Shown piece by piece: positions 10,141 through 22,500 of a stretch of DNA of 64,000 nucleotides. The stretch's first letter is position 1. Each line of letters opens with the position of its first letter. The notes under the pieces were generated by a model. It saw only the letters and a list, made by a program, of their open reading frames with translations. It did not search any database and had not been told where the DNA came from. Source of the stretch: Aristolochia californica. Lineage: Eukaryota > Streptophyta > Magnoliopsida > Piperales > Aristolochiaceae. The translations under genes and the position numbers were made by a program. Location: NCBI GenBank assembly GCA_029961685.1, contig JARWKL010000016.1:20590157-20654156 (forward strand). The letters run 5' to 3'.

Positions 10141-11837
10141 CCCTTACAGAAGAAAAGTTATTCTTAACCTTTGTTACATGAGAATAGCAATTAATTTATC
10201 AAAGTAATTAGTGAAAATTTATTCTTAACCTTTGTTAAAGATTCGTCAAAACAATTAATGGCAGCTCACCACCACAAAGTCTGATTCCAGCCTCTCACTG
10301 CTCTCATTTTAATGCCTTTTAGTCTCCAATCAAGGGGATTCATTTCTGACGAAGCTGTCGTGCATACGTTTACATACCTCCGTTTGGCAGTCCTCTCTGA
10401 TTCATTTATTCCTTAACCTCCACCTTCGTTCTGTTCACGGCACTTTGTGCCATCATCGTTCGGCTTCAGAAGAAGAGATTCTCCACTGCAGAAAGCCACC
10501 GACAGCCTCTTTTCTCCATTGTCAACTTGCCTTTATGCGGCTAGCTGACGCTGGAAAGTTGTCAGCTTTCCTGACTTGAGAATCCAAAACACACAGAAGT
10601 ACGAAAGTCGGATGAACGCTGAAATGGAATCTGCAAATTTTTGTTCTTCACGTATGATCAAAACCAAATTCAGTGCACACTAGCTACGCTTGACGTGTAG
10701 TTCTTACTACTATCACGAAGGCGGTGACTCTATGTGTATATAAATGCATCCGGCCTTTGGAAGGTTATCATAGGTGTAATTTTCATCAGCTTAAATAGGT
10801 TCAAGCGGAGCTCGAGGTTCAACATTCATTTAAAAATTTTCAAAAAATACATGTCTCGAGTTCGAGATCCAACATACATTTAAAACTTTTCAAAAAATAT
10901 ATGTTAAATAAATTGTATATAAAATTATGCATATATTTTACATAAAATTGGGCATGACCTGTACTTAAAATTGGGCATAAGGCTGACATTGAATTGAGCT
11001 GAGCCTGAACCTTCCTATGTTCGAGCCGAGTTTGATTTAAATATTTCAAACTCGAGCTCGAACCGACCCTAGCCTCGAGCCTAAAATTGTAATCGAGCTC
11101 GAGCCTAATAATTTTAACCGAGTTCAAGCTCGAGCTCTAGTCAAGTTCAAGCTTAACCTACATTTAATACTCTACATAAAATATATGTCAAATAAATTAT
11201 ATATAAAATTATACATACATTTTATAAAAAGAATGATAGGGGAGGTTCGGGATTGAATCTCAATAATGGATTAGAACGCACTAATATTAATATTTTTTAA
11301 CCCAAATGTTGTCTAGCTTATTTTGTAATTTTTGAATCTGGCCATAAATTTACGATAGCCTCCTTAGTGCCCCTGGTTGAAAATTTATATTATAGAAAAA
11401 ACTAGAAATATTTTTCCTAGGATACATATTTCCAAAAAAAACTTTTAAATAAAATCCTATTACTATTAGTGATTTACTAGAAAATTACAAGAAATATTTT
11501 AAAATTTTCTTAGGAAAGTTAAATGGATCTTTTATTTCCTCTTCTAGGGAAATAAATAAAAATGAATAATTAATCTAATATATTACTATACTTATAGATA
11601 AATTTTTAATCAAATAAAATGTCAAACACAAAATTGCTATGAAAATTGCCTTATGCTAAAATTATTACAGCATCAACTGTCAAATACTTATTCAAAAAAT
11701 TTCTATACGGTTTTCACAGGAAAATCTTACTTAGAAAATTATATAATATTTTTAATAAGAATTTCCTATTAAAAAAATATTTCAAAAAAACATGGGGCAC
11801 TATTAGTCCCTAGAAACATATTTCTACTCAAAATATT
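10141..11837. other. Unit 1-specific replacement of Copia-II body, with hAT-like debris
   Basis: Where units 2 and 3 carry the Copia-II reverse transcriptase, unit 1 has unrelated sequence. A TATA-like TATATAAATGC occurs near 10738 but no gene follows. Between about 10795 and 11225 there is sequence related to the hAT element interior and subterminal motifs (GAGCTCGAGC-type repeats, the AAAATTGGGCAT segments), a second, truncated hAT fragment. The remainder is AT-rich without recognisable content. Confidence 0.5.
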
Positions 11838-12306
11838 TTTAACAACCAGGCAACTATCCATATTGATTCAAATCCAATCTTCCATGAGAGAATATAACAT
11901 ATTGAGGTAGATTGCCACTTCATACAACAAACATACTTACAAAACCAGTCACATATAAGAACTAGACCACTATATGCGGCAAGCTAGGTATCTACAATAT
12001 TTTCAATCCCCTAGCTTGAAGGGGAGTGTTTGAAAATAAACCCGAAGTCTAGCGGCATGATGTAAATTATATTTGATTTTTGTCCATCTTCTTCCCTTCT
12101 TAGGGTAAGGGTATTGATATAATTGTTGTTCTTTTCATTATTATAAATACACATTGAGGGGAAGGATTAGGCATGTCCCTTTAGCTAATCCTCCTTCCCT
12201 CATCTTCTTCCACTCATTCTTCTCTCATTCTTTCTCTCTTTCGTTGCGTTTTACTCTCTTAACTTGGTTCGATTTTTTTGAGCACCATGGGATCTTAAAT
12301 CTAACA
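11838..12306 (+). mobile_element. Copia-II 3' remnant with LTR, unit 1
   Basis: 11838-12026 matches the RNase H tail of Copia-II seen in units 2 and 3 (AACAACCAGGCA... to the purine tract GAAGGGGAG). The LTR follows at 12027-12306, starting TG and ending CA, with a TATA-like ATTATAAATACAC near 12140. At 280 bp it is shorter than the 329-bp LTRs at 22172 and 46463. The reverse transcriptase part is missing. Confidence 0.75.
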
Positions 12307-12429
12307 GTTTATAATCCATTAGGGCTTCTTCTTCCCTCTTCTACAATTTGTATTGAACCTGAACTTGGCCCTCTTTTAATTTATCTAATACTAATTTATT
12401 CTTTACAATAAATTTGGTGAAATTTGCAG

Positions 12430-13022
12430 TTTAGTGCCTTGATTCGTGGTCAAATCCATAGAAATCAACTAGTAGAACTTATTTACCCAAAGGAAGTTTT
12501 GGGAGATCTTTTTAATCACCTTCATCTTGCACTGCAAAGACGAACCAAGGGCGCCCAGCCCATCAATGTAAGTTCTCCTTTGTCTTTTCGTTCTATTCTT
12601 TTGATGGAAAACTTTAAGCGGTGTGGTTAAAATCTAGCTCTTTTTTTTCCAGCTAACATTGTTCGCTATATTTTTTTGGTATATGGTTGGGTCCATTTTC
12701 TTTGTTGTTCCTTGTGCTGACTCTTGCTACTGCTAACCTAGATAACCAAGAACTGACGGAGAGCATGAGAAAGCTACTAATTGTGAATCGTTCGCTATAG
12801 TTTTTGGGTATTTGGTTGGGTCCATTTTCTTTAATGTTCCTTGTGCTGACTTGTTGTTGCTAATCTGGATGACCAAGAACTGATTGAAAGCATGAGAAAG
12901 CTACTAATTGTGAATCAAAGGTTGGATCAGAAAATTGGACCCAGGTTAGAAGCAGATGGAGCGCTCTTCAACAAGAGGTATACTGATTTCTTAATTGTTT
13001 TTGAATTGTGTTATACATTTGA
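12430..13022 (+). pseudogene. Unassigned host gene fragment, unit 1
   Basis: Two exon-like pieces. The first (about 12430-12567) reads FSALIRGQIHRNQLVELIYP, preceded by TTTGCAG and followed by GTAAGT, as real splice sites would be. The second (about 12860-12977) reads LDDQELIESMRKLLIVNQ, then LDQKIGPRLEADGALFNKR before GTATAC. I do not recognise the family. The intervening part is tandemly duplicated in unit 1. Related copies are at 25600-25910 and 49890-50200. Stops within the region argue for a decayed gene. Confidence 0.4.
12662..12918. repeat. 129-bp tandem duplication
   Basis: Two consecutive copies starting TTCGCTATA (12662 and 12791), each running to GTGAATC, differ by scattered substitutions. 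The first copy contains the target pentamer (ACCTA, 12735-12739) corresponding to the Copia-I insertion site of units 2 and 3, without an insertion. Confidence 0.8.
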
Positions 13023-13969
13023 AGACAAGAATGCTACCATGTGTTAAAATGATTGTTGCTTGACTAGGTTGTAACCTTGGCCATTGAGAAGTTTATCTGT
13101 AGTAGCAAAAGAATTCATTTCCTGTATAAGCATCTAATTGATATCAAATAGTTTGCATATTTTACACTTGTATGCAGGATGTTTCCACATCTGTAATGGC
13201 TTCTACTGCATTTGTACATTTACAAACAAACCTGACCTTACATTGAAAAAACTTCTGATCAAGTGGGATTATTTCTCGTGTGCCGGTCTATGGGATAATG
13301 GCAAATGAATTTAGAAGTTGTTGCTGCTACTAAGAAGATTGTTTAAATGGTGTAGCAGCGCATGATTTGTATTCCTACAGCGGACCAAATTCAGATGGGT
13401 TTGTGGTTTATGATCTCCATGGACCAAACTTTTCCTAACAAGTGAATTAATCATCATAATTTAGGATGATACTGATTACTGATGGACATATGTCTTCCTT
13501 TTTATTTACCATACTAGTGGGGAACTGGAGGAGGTAAAACTCCTTTTTGTATTATAAGAACCTTAGTTAGGTTTCCTGCCCTAAAATTGTAGTTGTAACC
13601 CTTGCGAGAATGCGTGTACTTGACCATGAATTGATGGTATAATGCATAAGTTGTTATCATGTTATTAGTTGAATAGTATGCATCTTTATGTTGTATGTGA
13701 GACATAGGTTGATTGAGGTTTGCATCGAAAAATCTTTCTCCCTTGATTTAGCTTGTTCTTGTTCACATCTTGCTTGTAGTCTTCATTTTGTTCACTCCCT
13801 TGGATATCTCATAAAATTTGTTTACCTTTTTCTTATACGTATTCTTCTACACCCCCCACCCCCCCCCCCCCCCCACCTCCTCAAACTAGGGATCTCTTTG
13901 TTAATTTTCTTGAATCCTTTTTAGGGAATGTTCCTCTAGATTTTTGGATCCAAAATTAGTGAAAGGAAA
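13023..13969. other. Spacer between gene fragments, unit 1
   Basis: Shared with units 2 and 3 (about 25910-27116 and 50200-51385) but with indels. No clear gene. A homopolymeric C tract with a few interruptions lies at about 13852-13877, and its length may be unreliable in assembly. Confidence 0.5.
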
Positions 13970-14335
13970 GATTTTATGATGTGAAGGTAAAAGTGACGGA
14001 ATAGAGGCTGTTATTGCGGGTGCTCGTTGTGTGATTGCTAGGAGTCATTTACTAGACGTTGTTTTTGTTTATCCTCTACCTACTACTTCTCTATCTCCAA
14101 TTGCAGGAAATCAAATTATAGCATACATAAACAAGACAAAGTAAGCAAAGCCTTGATGCTGATTTTGTATCTAATGCTTCCATTTAAATGTTCCAAAATT
14201 TTGTAACTAGACCTTTATATATAGAGATCCTCAAGCAACTATTTTGAAAAGTCTGCACTAGACAAGGAGGCTCCTATTGTTGCTTCATTCTCGTCCAGGG
14301 GACCAAATGTAATAACATGAACATTCTCAAGGTAA
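13970..14335 (+). pseudogene. Subtilisin-like serine protease fragment, unit 1
   Basis: Two exon-like pieces of a plant subtilase (S8 family). The first reads like EGKSDGIEAVIAGARCVIAR followed by FVYPLPTTSLSPIAGNQII, which fits the PA-domain end and D-AF-Y-LP-T...I..YI pattern, ending at GTAAGC. The second includes PQATILKS-type sequence and VASFSSRGPN, the hallmark upstream of the catalytic Ser. The part with the catalytic GTSM block is missing because Copia-III sequence begins right after. Better preserved copies lie at 27117 and 51386. It is non-functional. Confidence 0.75.
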
Positions 14336-14339
14336 TCCT

Positions 14340-14960
14340 CAATTTGTGCCAACCGCCTACACATGTGAACACATCTTGTTTCCTGAATATATGGAAGATT
14401 CACATTGTGTCGATTTTCGTTGGTTTAAGAAACCTTGCATGATGTTGGCAACATGGATTGTAGTACCAGATTCAATCCATCAAGTATTATAAGAAGCATG
14501 AGTCATATTAGATTCAAAAGACACTAAAGAACTTAAAGTCTCAAACTGATCCTGAAGGGTTTGAAGATAATCCTTTGTTTAGGCACAATCAGGGATGGGT
14601 CCACAGATACTCTTCCCAATATGAGACTTGATAAACATCAAACTTAAGTGATTGGATCACTCCCAAAGATCAAATGATGTTTTCTCTAATTGGGTACTAG
14701 ATTATGTGGGCCTTGGAGGTCCATCCACTTGTAATGCCAAGTCAAGGTCCATACTCCTCAATAACAAGAGAATTTTCTCCTTCCACTCAATATAATTTTC
14801 TCTATTCAGAGGAACAATAGATGAATCAAAATTTGAGACATACAAAGTTAGAAGAACTGTAAAATAAACAACAAACTTACTAAAACATGATATGAAGCCA
14901 AATTTTGAATATTTACTCATGTAAACGAATTCAAACAAATAAATCAACGTGTCATTATAA
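14340..14960 (-). mobile_element. Copia-III gag-protease remnant, unit 1/2 boundary
   Basis: On the reverse strand a gag N-terminus (SSIVPLNRENYIEWKEKILL) is joined, after an internal deletion, to a protease-region motif WIESGTTIHVANIMQGFL, where the usual aspartyl protease D-S-G is altered to E-S-G. Integrase, RT and LTRs are absent. It abuts the subtilase fragment, and the same junction is seen in units 2 and 3. Confidence 0.7.
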
Positions 14961-15531
14961 TCTTTCCTATGGGCTTCGATTATAACACATTCAATTTATG
15001 ATGGGACCCAAAAATTTGTAAAAGAATATCCTAGGCCTGTGGGCAACAAGATTTTTTTTTTTAATATTTCTTTTTCATCCTGATTACTCACTTAAATATA
15101 ACATTTACCCTGTGGGGTTAAATTATTCTTTCTCCATGATTAATCACAATTTTTTATGTCATTAAATTTATGTGACTAAACTTAATGTCCATAGACATTT
15201 TCATAATTAAGAATGTTGTGGTAATTACTCCATTATTCAAATGTATACCAAAAATATTACATCAAAATAACTGACGAAAATCAATGTCAATTATTAATTC
15301 CTTATATTTAGCTTAACCTCAAATACGCATAGAAAATTAAGAAAGCATAAAAACTAAATAATTCTTTCATAATTGAAAATTTAACAAAATATTTAAATTA
15401 TACAACTATATATGCATACAAAATTATTTAATTCATATGAATTAAAAGGGAAATTGCATTAAAAACAAATATATTGATTTTCCTATGCTTTAAATATGAT
15501 TCAAATATAATCTAACGATTACATATAAATT

Positions 15532-15744
15532 GAGATGGCCTAATGATCAATGGCGCCAGAATAAAATCAAGTGTGTAGGTTTGAATCCTTGTTCGACCCA
15601 AATTGTTTTTTACGTGAAACGAGTCAGCTCGGCCTTGATTTTTTTTACGTGAACCGAGTCAGCTCGGCCTTTCTTGAGCGACTCAATTGAGTGAATTGCA
15701 ACAGGTGAGTCAGGCCGACTCAACCCATCTGGTCCGACTCAAAA
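15532..15744 (+). repeat. tRNA-like (SINE-like) head, unit 2
   Basis: Identical to the unit 1 copy at 823: box A-like at 15536-15546 and box B-like at 15578-15588. It lies inside the duplicated 5.2-kb block. Confidence 0.5.
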
Positions 15745-15947
15745 ATTACCATATGATTTTGAATTTTTTGTTTGTTTTTTGTATGTTTTTTTTTTCACGT
15801 TGGAGGTTGTCTTCAACCTCCAGCCACGTGCAGAGAGGGAGTGCCCTCGTCTCTAGTTGGATGTCGTAATCATCGCCGACCACCATCGTGATCCTCGCTA
15901 GTGCACGTTGCGCCGGCGACTGCTTCGTTGAGATCAACCGGTCCTAT

Positions 15948-16024
15948 GTGCCAGAGCATCGACTGTACTCTGTACACTCATCATTGGTTGATGAGTGTAG
16001 AGAGTACAGTCGATGCTCTGGCAC
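15948..16024. repeat. Long near-perfect hairpin, unit 2
   Basis: Exact copy of the 36-bp-arm inverted repeat at 1239-1315, inside the duplicated block. Confidence 0.9.
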
Positions 16025-18421
16025 GCATACGACATGATCGGAATTGCCGAAGAATGCTGAAAATTGGCGCTCCCGACCTGGCTTCACTCTTCCAAGAGCA
16101 TTTCTAATGTCGGAGCACACAGGACCGGTTGACTTCACAGTGCCGCCGGCGATGCCGACCAATGTGTGCGTACGCCGATCCGGCTTCCTCCGACGCACTA
16201 CGTCGAACGCATACTTCAGTGATCACAACCACAACCCCGGCTTCTTTCGTTGTTCGTCGAAAAATCGATGCATGTGCTCAAATGGGTGCGACATCGGCAC
16301 ATTGGGCGTCTCCCTCTAGCTAGGTCAACTAGTGTTACAAACCAACGACACACAATACCCAGAAGAGCGTCACACAAAGAATATTTGCTCGCTCAATTTT
16401 TTTTTATTAATGGAAGTGAACCCAGATTAGAGGTATCTAACTCTTATACCTAAAGTTAAACTAAATGAATTTCTAAATACAACATGAAATTCATAATTTG
16501 TAAACGGAAACGTGAATAATCATTTACCTCCAATCATGGCGATCAATTTCCAGAAGAATAGAGACCGGCTTGTCTACTTAGAGACTCCTTTTTAGAAAGT
16601 CACAGGCTCTCTATTTGACCAGATCCGAGAAACCTTAATTCCTCTTTTCCTATCAAAAGAGAAGAAGTTTTTAACTGTTGGACAGTTACAACTAGTTGTC
16701 TACATCCAAGGGAAACCACTTCCAAATATGGGCCATATTTGAACATGTCTAACAGAAACTACGCTACCGATACAAGGTTAAGACAACTTGATTCGTTCTG
16801 TGAGAAAGGACAAATGCTGAAGAAAAAGTCCATCAAGAAACTACATAATTTTGCTATTCATTAGTGTGACAATTTGGGGTTTGATCTTATATGGATATGT
16901 GATACATTTAATTTTTTGTTATTCTTTTTTGCTCTAGTTGAGACTTTTGCTGAGAATAATATTTGATACCCTTTGTTGTTGTATCCATTACTCAGTTGAT
17001 GCAATAGACCATAAATCATGAAGCTCCACTCTTGAGGTTATTCTGGATGGGGGGAAGGTGCTATTGCTTATTTACTTGGTCCTACAATTGTAGTTGTCCT
17101 CATTATAGGACTTGTTACTTTCTTATTCCCTCTCAGGAGATTATTCTACAAGTTTGAAGCATTCTCGGTTCGAAATTCGGATATGCTTCCACGATGATGC
17201 ATCTTAATTTACGTGACTCCACCAAAACTGTTTGTGGACATGACATCTAAGTTCCAGCTCAAGGGTCAAGAATCTAGATACTACTTCGTTTTCATCTACA
17301 CAAGTCCAGATAAGATGACTCAATCTTCAACCCCAATGCCAGATTTCCAGAAAAGAAGCCGCCTAGGCTTTCGTCGTCTTCTACAAGTTTTATTCCTTCT
17401 CCATCCACGATGCCATAGAACTACAAAAGCAGGCCTGTCCATTTCATCAGATTATATCACGAATGCCCTAACAGATTGTGAGAAAAAAAAATAAAAAAAA
17501 ATAGAACCTTCTCTGAATTAAAAATCTGGAGGATTTACCTCCGTTTATGTCGACAGTAATGGAATGTGACCTAACTTTCAGCTCCTGTTACTCGTCTATA
17601 AACACGATTCGTCGTCGTTCGTTATAGAAGTCTATCCCTGGTGAAGACTAACAATCTCTGAGTCGTCCTGCAATCGACGTGACTAGAAAGTAATCCAAAC
17701 TACTCTTTTCACCAATTTCTAAATCTGGGTGGCGGCTTCTCATTTAGACAAACGTGCAAAGATGAAACTTGGAAGAAAAAAACGTAGTTGCCTACCTCTT
17801 TCCCAGATAGATTTTACCTTCACATAAACGATTTCTTGTGTACCAGTAAATTGTCGGAGACACAACAGGGTTGGTAGTTTGTTTGAGCTGCAAAAGAATA
17901 CCAGTAACTGCTAGCCTGTTTCATTGTACATGTTTGAGCTGAATTTTTGCCGTAACAGGGTGATATGAAGAGTGATTTATGTTCTCCTAACTCTTCACGC
18001 GTACATAGAAAAAAAACTGTACATAATAATCTCGGGCTCTGTATTGCTGTTCAAAATTTAAGGCATACCTCTAAGAAAAAATTAAAAATCAGTAGACTTT
18101 CTTCTTAATCAGATCATTTGGTCTGTGTGAAAATTTGATTAAAATCTTTTTATACACCACGAATAATGGTGAGTGTGAGTATGATTACAAAAATTACAAC
18201 AGAAATTACAGCGTAATTTGTTTAATTTGTTGGTCTTCTGCTTCTTATGCAGGTTACAGGTCTTCGGGTGTCAGTGACGGCTTCAGTTAGTCCTTGGATG
18301 GAGTTGTGATATCCTCCACGGTCTGGAAGTCAAGGTGCGTGCCTCCATCAAAGAGGCTGGTAATCAATTTTCCATGAGTTACATTTCCACAAAGAGATAA
18401 GATATCACTCCCTCTTCCCTC

Positions 18422-18429
18422 TATAAATA
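18422..18429 (+). promoter_or_regulatory. TATA box of TLP gene 2 (unit 2)
   Basis: TATAAATA 66 bp upstream of the ATG, in the same context as at 3713. Confidence 0.8.
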
Positions 18430-18487
18430 CTCTCCTCTCTCCGCAGCCCAAATCACCACTCACAACACAAAAAGAAAATCCAGTCTC

Positions 18488-19183
18488 ATGGTTTCTATCA
18501 TGTCTCTCTCGAAGTATTCCCCTCTCTTCCTCCTCGTCTCCTTCCCTCTCCTCGTCACTTTGGCTCACGCAGCTTCCTTCGAGATAAGAAACCAGTGTCA
18601 ATACACTGTGTGGGCTGCAGCCGTCCCTGTGGGTGGCGGGCGCCGACTCAACAGGGGCGAGTCGTGGACTATCAATGTGCCCGCCGGCACCACCCAAGCC
18701 CGCATATGGGGCCGCACTAACTGCAACTTTGACGCCAATGGCAGAGGAAACTGCCAGACCGGAGACTGCAACGGGCTCCTCCAATGCAACGCCTTTGGGA
18801 AGCCACCCAACACGCTGGCAGAGTTCGCCTTGAATCAGTTCTCAGGCCAGGACTTCATTGACATCTCCCTGGTGGATGGGTTTAACATCCCCATGGAGTT
18901 CAGTCCCACCGGCGGCTGCACCAGGACTATCCGATGCTCGGCTGATATCAACGGCCAATGCCCAGGGCAGCTTCGGGCCCCCGGTGGCTGCAACAACCCC
19001 TGCACCGTTTTTAAAACACCACAGTACTGTTGCACTAATGGCCCTAACACTTGTGGGCCGACTGATTTCTCAAGGTTTTTCAAGGACAGATGCCGCGATG
19101 CTTACAGTTACCCCCAGGATGATGCCACCAGCCTGTTTACGTGCCCCGGCGGTACCAACTACAGGGTCATCTTCTGCCCATGA
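18488..19183 (+). CDS. Thaumatin-like protein (PR-5/osmotin-like), A-type copy 2
   Basis: 231 codons, same architecture as the gene at 3779: signal peptide 1-28, 16 cysteines, thaumatin signature at 85-100, mature end ...IFCP. It differs from copy 1 by Phe instead of Tyr at residue 113, and its predicted protein is identical to that of copy 3 at 43073. Intact frame, TATA box and 3' flank indicate a functional gene. There is no B-type partner downstream: the sequence jumps at 19912/19913 to a distant part of the unit 1 spacer. It is presumably a secreted stress or defence protein, by family. Confidence 0.96.
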   Translation: MVSIMSLSKYSPLFLLVSFPLLVTLAHAASFEIRNQCQYTVWAAAVPVGGGRRLNRGESWTINVPAGTTQARIWGRTNCNFDANGRGNCQTGDCNGLLQCNAFGKPPNTLAEFALNQFSGQDFIDISLVDGFNIPMEFSPTGGCTRTIRCSADINGQCPGQLRAPGGCNNPCTVFKTPQYCCTNGPNTCGPTDFSRFFKDRCRDAYSYPQDDATSLFTCPGGTNYRVIFCP

Positions 19184-19912
19184 AGCATTTCTTCTAGTAT
19201 AGACGTGCTGAAATAAGCGCCGGGGAGGCCTCTGTCCAGATACCGTGACTTCTAGTGAATAATGGCTTTTGAGTAGAATAAGCGAGTGTATGTCTCGTTT
19301 CAAAGGAACTCGGCTTCGGTGCCGTCGTTCCCATTTTACTTTAAAAAATATATATAAGAACCAGAAGGCCCGTCCAAGGCAAATTGGGTTCCGTTCTTGC
19401 TATTGTGGACTTTTTAATTAACAAGAACGACATAAAGATATCGAAGTTCTACACTTATTTTCCACACTACCGGATTTCAAAGTTTGAAATTCATGTGGCT
19501 TCATCAACTTGTTACATCAGTTTTTCTAGAACAAATTCCTCTCTTCCATCTTTCTCTCTAGAAATCTTATCAAAGAGTTTGTGGTAGAGGTGCTCATGAC
19601 TTCAATGAGATCCCATGAATGCGGGCCCTTTATGTCAAATTCACAGGTTTAGAGTGCAGACCTCGATGAGAGGCCATTCTCTGTCCACTCCTGACTCTCT
19701 TGTCCAAAACTTGGTATGGTTAAAATCCCATTTGTACCTTACAATGACAGAGAAAGAGAAGAAAACTTATCACCTCACAGGCTCCATGAATGTCACCTAA
19801 AACTATTAAATGGATGGCACCTAACTTTCGTCAACTAAAGCAAATCGGTCCAGTTCCTTTTGTTACGTTCTCCCATTATCAAACACGGCTGACCTCGTTC
19901 CAGATAACATTC
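19184..19912. other. 3' flank of TLP copy 2
   Basis: Noncoding flank shared with the other A-type copies. It ends at ...ATAACATTCAA, followed by CACTTG, where it joins sequence homologous to 9619 onward. Confidence 0.7.
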
Positions 19913-19916
19913 AACA
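19909..19916. other. Deletion junction with TCAA microhomology, unit 2
   Basis: Left parent (unit 1 near 5200) reads ACATTCAATGC and right parent (near 9617) reads CCACTCAACACTTG. Unit 2 reads ACATTCAACACTTG. The shared TCAA is a microhomology of four bases. Relative to unit 1 the event removes about 4.4 kb including the B-type TLP. Confidence 0.8.
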
Positions 19917-20439
19917 CTTGTTTCGTTTATTATAAATAAAAACTTATTTTACTCAAATTATAATAAGTTAGTGAGGTATTTCTCTTTTTTATAACACCCT
20001 TACATGCCTATCAATGCATCTGCTTAGACTAAGTGTTTTTGAAGAAAATTCAACTTGAATTACACCTTCACTCCACAAATATAACGTAAAATAAAGTTAG
20101 ATCACATTAAATTGCTAGAAAAAGAAAACAGTATCAACAATATTACACATACCATCTCATAGCTTACCTGCACAAATGACTTGCACCCACATGAATAATG
20201 ATTTTTCCATTTCCTTGCATTTAGAGTTTTGCTTTGATCTTGACTATGTTTTGTAAAAATAAAATTGCACTAGGAAGATCTGCTTAGAGAGTTTGTGTTG
20301 GGAGATGAATTTTTATGTCTTCAAAGAGTGATTTAGATGTCTCTTCATCAATATAATGACTGAAGGAGGAGGTCGAGCTCTTTCTCTTCCGTTTTGAAGG
20401 TGAATTGTTATGAAGAAATTAATATGGAGTCCCACCCCG

Positions 20440-22500
20440 TTTTGATGGTGAATTCTTATAAGGCATTCATTTCCCCTCTTATATTTGGTCCACCATTTGA
20501 CGCTAGGCCCATAGCTCTTCAAAAGGAACCTAGCACTTGTACTAGGCCTTCTACTTCTCATCCTATATCAAATTTTATTTCTCACCATTGTTTGTCTTCT
20601 TCTGCCTGTCAATTTCTTGCATCTATATCTTTTGTATCTGTCCCACTCTTGTATAAGGAAGCTTTGAGATATCCAGGATCGAAGGCTGCAATGGAAGAAG
20701 AAATGAATGCCTTATAAGAGAATCAGACTTGAGCCTTGGTTCCACTTCCTCAAGGAAAGAAACCCATGGGCTGTAAATGGGTTTTTACAATTAAGTGCAA
20801 TCCAAATGGTTCTGTGGCTCGCCTCAAGACTTGTCTAGATGCAAAATGGTATACTCAATGCTATGTAGTTGATTATGAGGAGATCTTCTCCCTAGTGGCT
20901 AAGTTAAATTTGGTAAGAATCTTATTATCACTCGTAACAAATTCCTCTTGGCCAATATATCAATTAGATGTGAAGAATGCCTCTTTAAATTGTGATATTA
21001 AGGGAAAAAATTATATGCGTCAACCACTTGCCTTGGTGGTTGAGGGAGAGTCGGTATGCAGATTGAGGAAATCTTTAAATGGCATAAAACTATCTCCTTG
21101 GGCATGGTTTGACAAATATAACCAAACGATATTACGATTTGGATTCAATAGGTGCTCAGTAAATCATTCCGTTTTTATCAAGAATACCTTAAAGGAAAGA
21201 GTATTATTGGTGATTTATGTGGATGATATTGTCTTGTCTGGCAGTGATGCAGACAATATAAAAGAAGTCAAAGAGAAGATATACAAAGAATTCAAAACAA
21301 AAAATCATGGATTTATGAAATATTTCTTGGGTATTGAGGTCTTTTAGTCAAATCATGGAACCTTCTTATCTCAGAGGAAGCATGTTCTTGATCTATTTGA
21401 GGACATAAGGATGATGGGATGTCGACCACCAGATACTCTTGTGGATGCTAACACAAAGTTATGTGTAAGCTCTGGTGAATATGTTGATATAGGTAAATAT
21501 CAGAGACTCGTGAGAAAACTTATTTACTTCAAAGTGACTATATAGATATATTATATGCAGTAAATATGGTTAGTAAATATATGCATAAACCACAACTTAC
21601 CCATTGGCAAACTCGAAAGAGGATCCTGAGGTATTTAAAAGAAGCTCCAAGGAAAAGACTTCTCTATAAAAATCATGGTCACTTTAACATTGAAGGTTTT
21701 GCAAATGCATATTGGACTGGATCACTTGATGATCGGAAGTCTACTTTTGGGTATTATACTTTAGTTGGAGGAAACCTGGTTACATAGAGAAGTAAAAAAC
21801 AGAATGTTGTTGTGTGATCCAGTGTAAAAGCAGAATATAGACCTATGCAGTTAGTGAACTTCTATGGATCAAATCCCTCCTTACTGAATTGGGGTTGCAC
21901 AAAGAAGCCCCTATGGAACAATATTTTAACAACCAGGCAGCCATCCATATTGATTCAAATCCAGTCTTCCACTAAAGAACAAAACATATTGAGGTAGATT
22001 GACACTTCATATGGGAAAATTTTCAAACTGGTAATTTATCCCTGAGTCGTGTTTCATCCCAAAGAAAGGTGCTAGACATACTTACAAAACCAATCACATA
22101 CAAGAACCATACCACTATTTGCAGTAAGTTTGGTATCTACGATGTTTTTTCTCCCCCACCTTGAGCGGGAGTGTTGGAAGATAAGCCCGAAGTCTAGTGT
22201 CATGATGAAAATTATATTTGATTTTTGTTCCTTTCTTCCTTTCTTAAGGTAAATGGTGTTGATATAATTATTGTTCTTCTCATTATTATAAATACACATT
22301 GAGGGGGAGGATTACCTCATCACTTAACCTAATCCTCCTTCCCTCATTCTCTCTCAATTCCTCTAAACCGATCACTCTCTCTTCCTTTCTCTCTCTTCTT
22401 CTTCCACTCTTTATTCTCTTATTCCTTCTCTCTCATGTTACCTTCTTCTCTCTTAGCTTGGTTCGATTATTTTTAGCACCATGGGATCCTAAATCTAACA
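20440..22500 (+). mobile_element. Copia-II half-element (RT-RNase H-3' LTR), unit 2
   Basis: 5'-truncated Ty1/copia element. It begins within the region before reverse transcriptase and continues through RT and RNase H to a polypurine-like TTGAGCGGGAG and a 329-bp LTR at 22172-22500 (TGTTGGAAG...ATCTAACA). No 5' LTR, gag or integrase is present. Several stops and altered conserved residues show it is dead. Unit 3 has a copy at 44731-46791 and unit 1 keeps only the tail. Confidence 0.88.
20670..22140 (+). pseudogene. Copia-II reverse transcriptase/RNase H
   Basis: The frame from about 20736 to 21345 carries RVT_2 motifs: CKWVFTIK, a degenerate AK-YTQ, IYQLDVKNA, and the catalytic LVIYVDDIVLSG with YVDD intact near 21210-21240. 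It stops just after KYFLGIEVF. Past that stop, RNase H pieces follow: a YMHKPQLTHW segment, then ADAYW-like and DDRKSTFGYY. Conserved residues are altered and in-frame stops occur, for example after GGNLVT at 21787. The same stops are in the unit 3 copy, so decay preceded duplication. Confidence 0.85.

Larger units (their letters stand above)
14710..19912 (+). repeat. 5.2-kb segmental duplication of bases 1-5203
   Basis: Every landmark in 1-5203 recurs at +14709 with no net indel: SINE-like head, hairpin, TLP gene and 3' flank. In the first 4.8 kb the only difference I noticed is in the TLP codon for Tyr/Phe113. Several substitutions cluster after the base equivalent to 4880. The homology ends where unit 2 jumps to sequence like that at 9619. 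Confidence 0.95.

Noticed and set aside
10735..10800. Promoter of an unannotated gene (TATATAAATG)
   Set aside because: No open frame with a domain follows; hAT-like debris starts within 60 bp.
20736..21347. Functional reverse transcriptase
   Set aside because: YVDD is kept, but the frame lacks a proper start, ends at a stop before RNase H, and has altered conserved residues in both copies.
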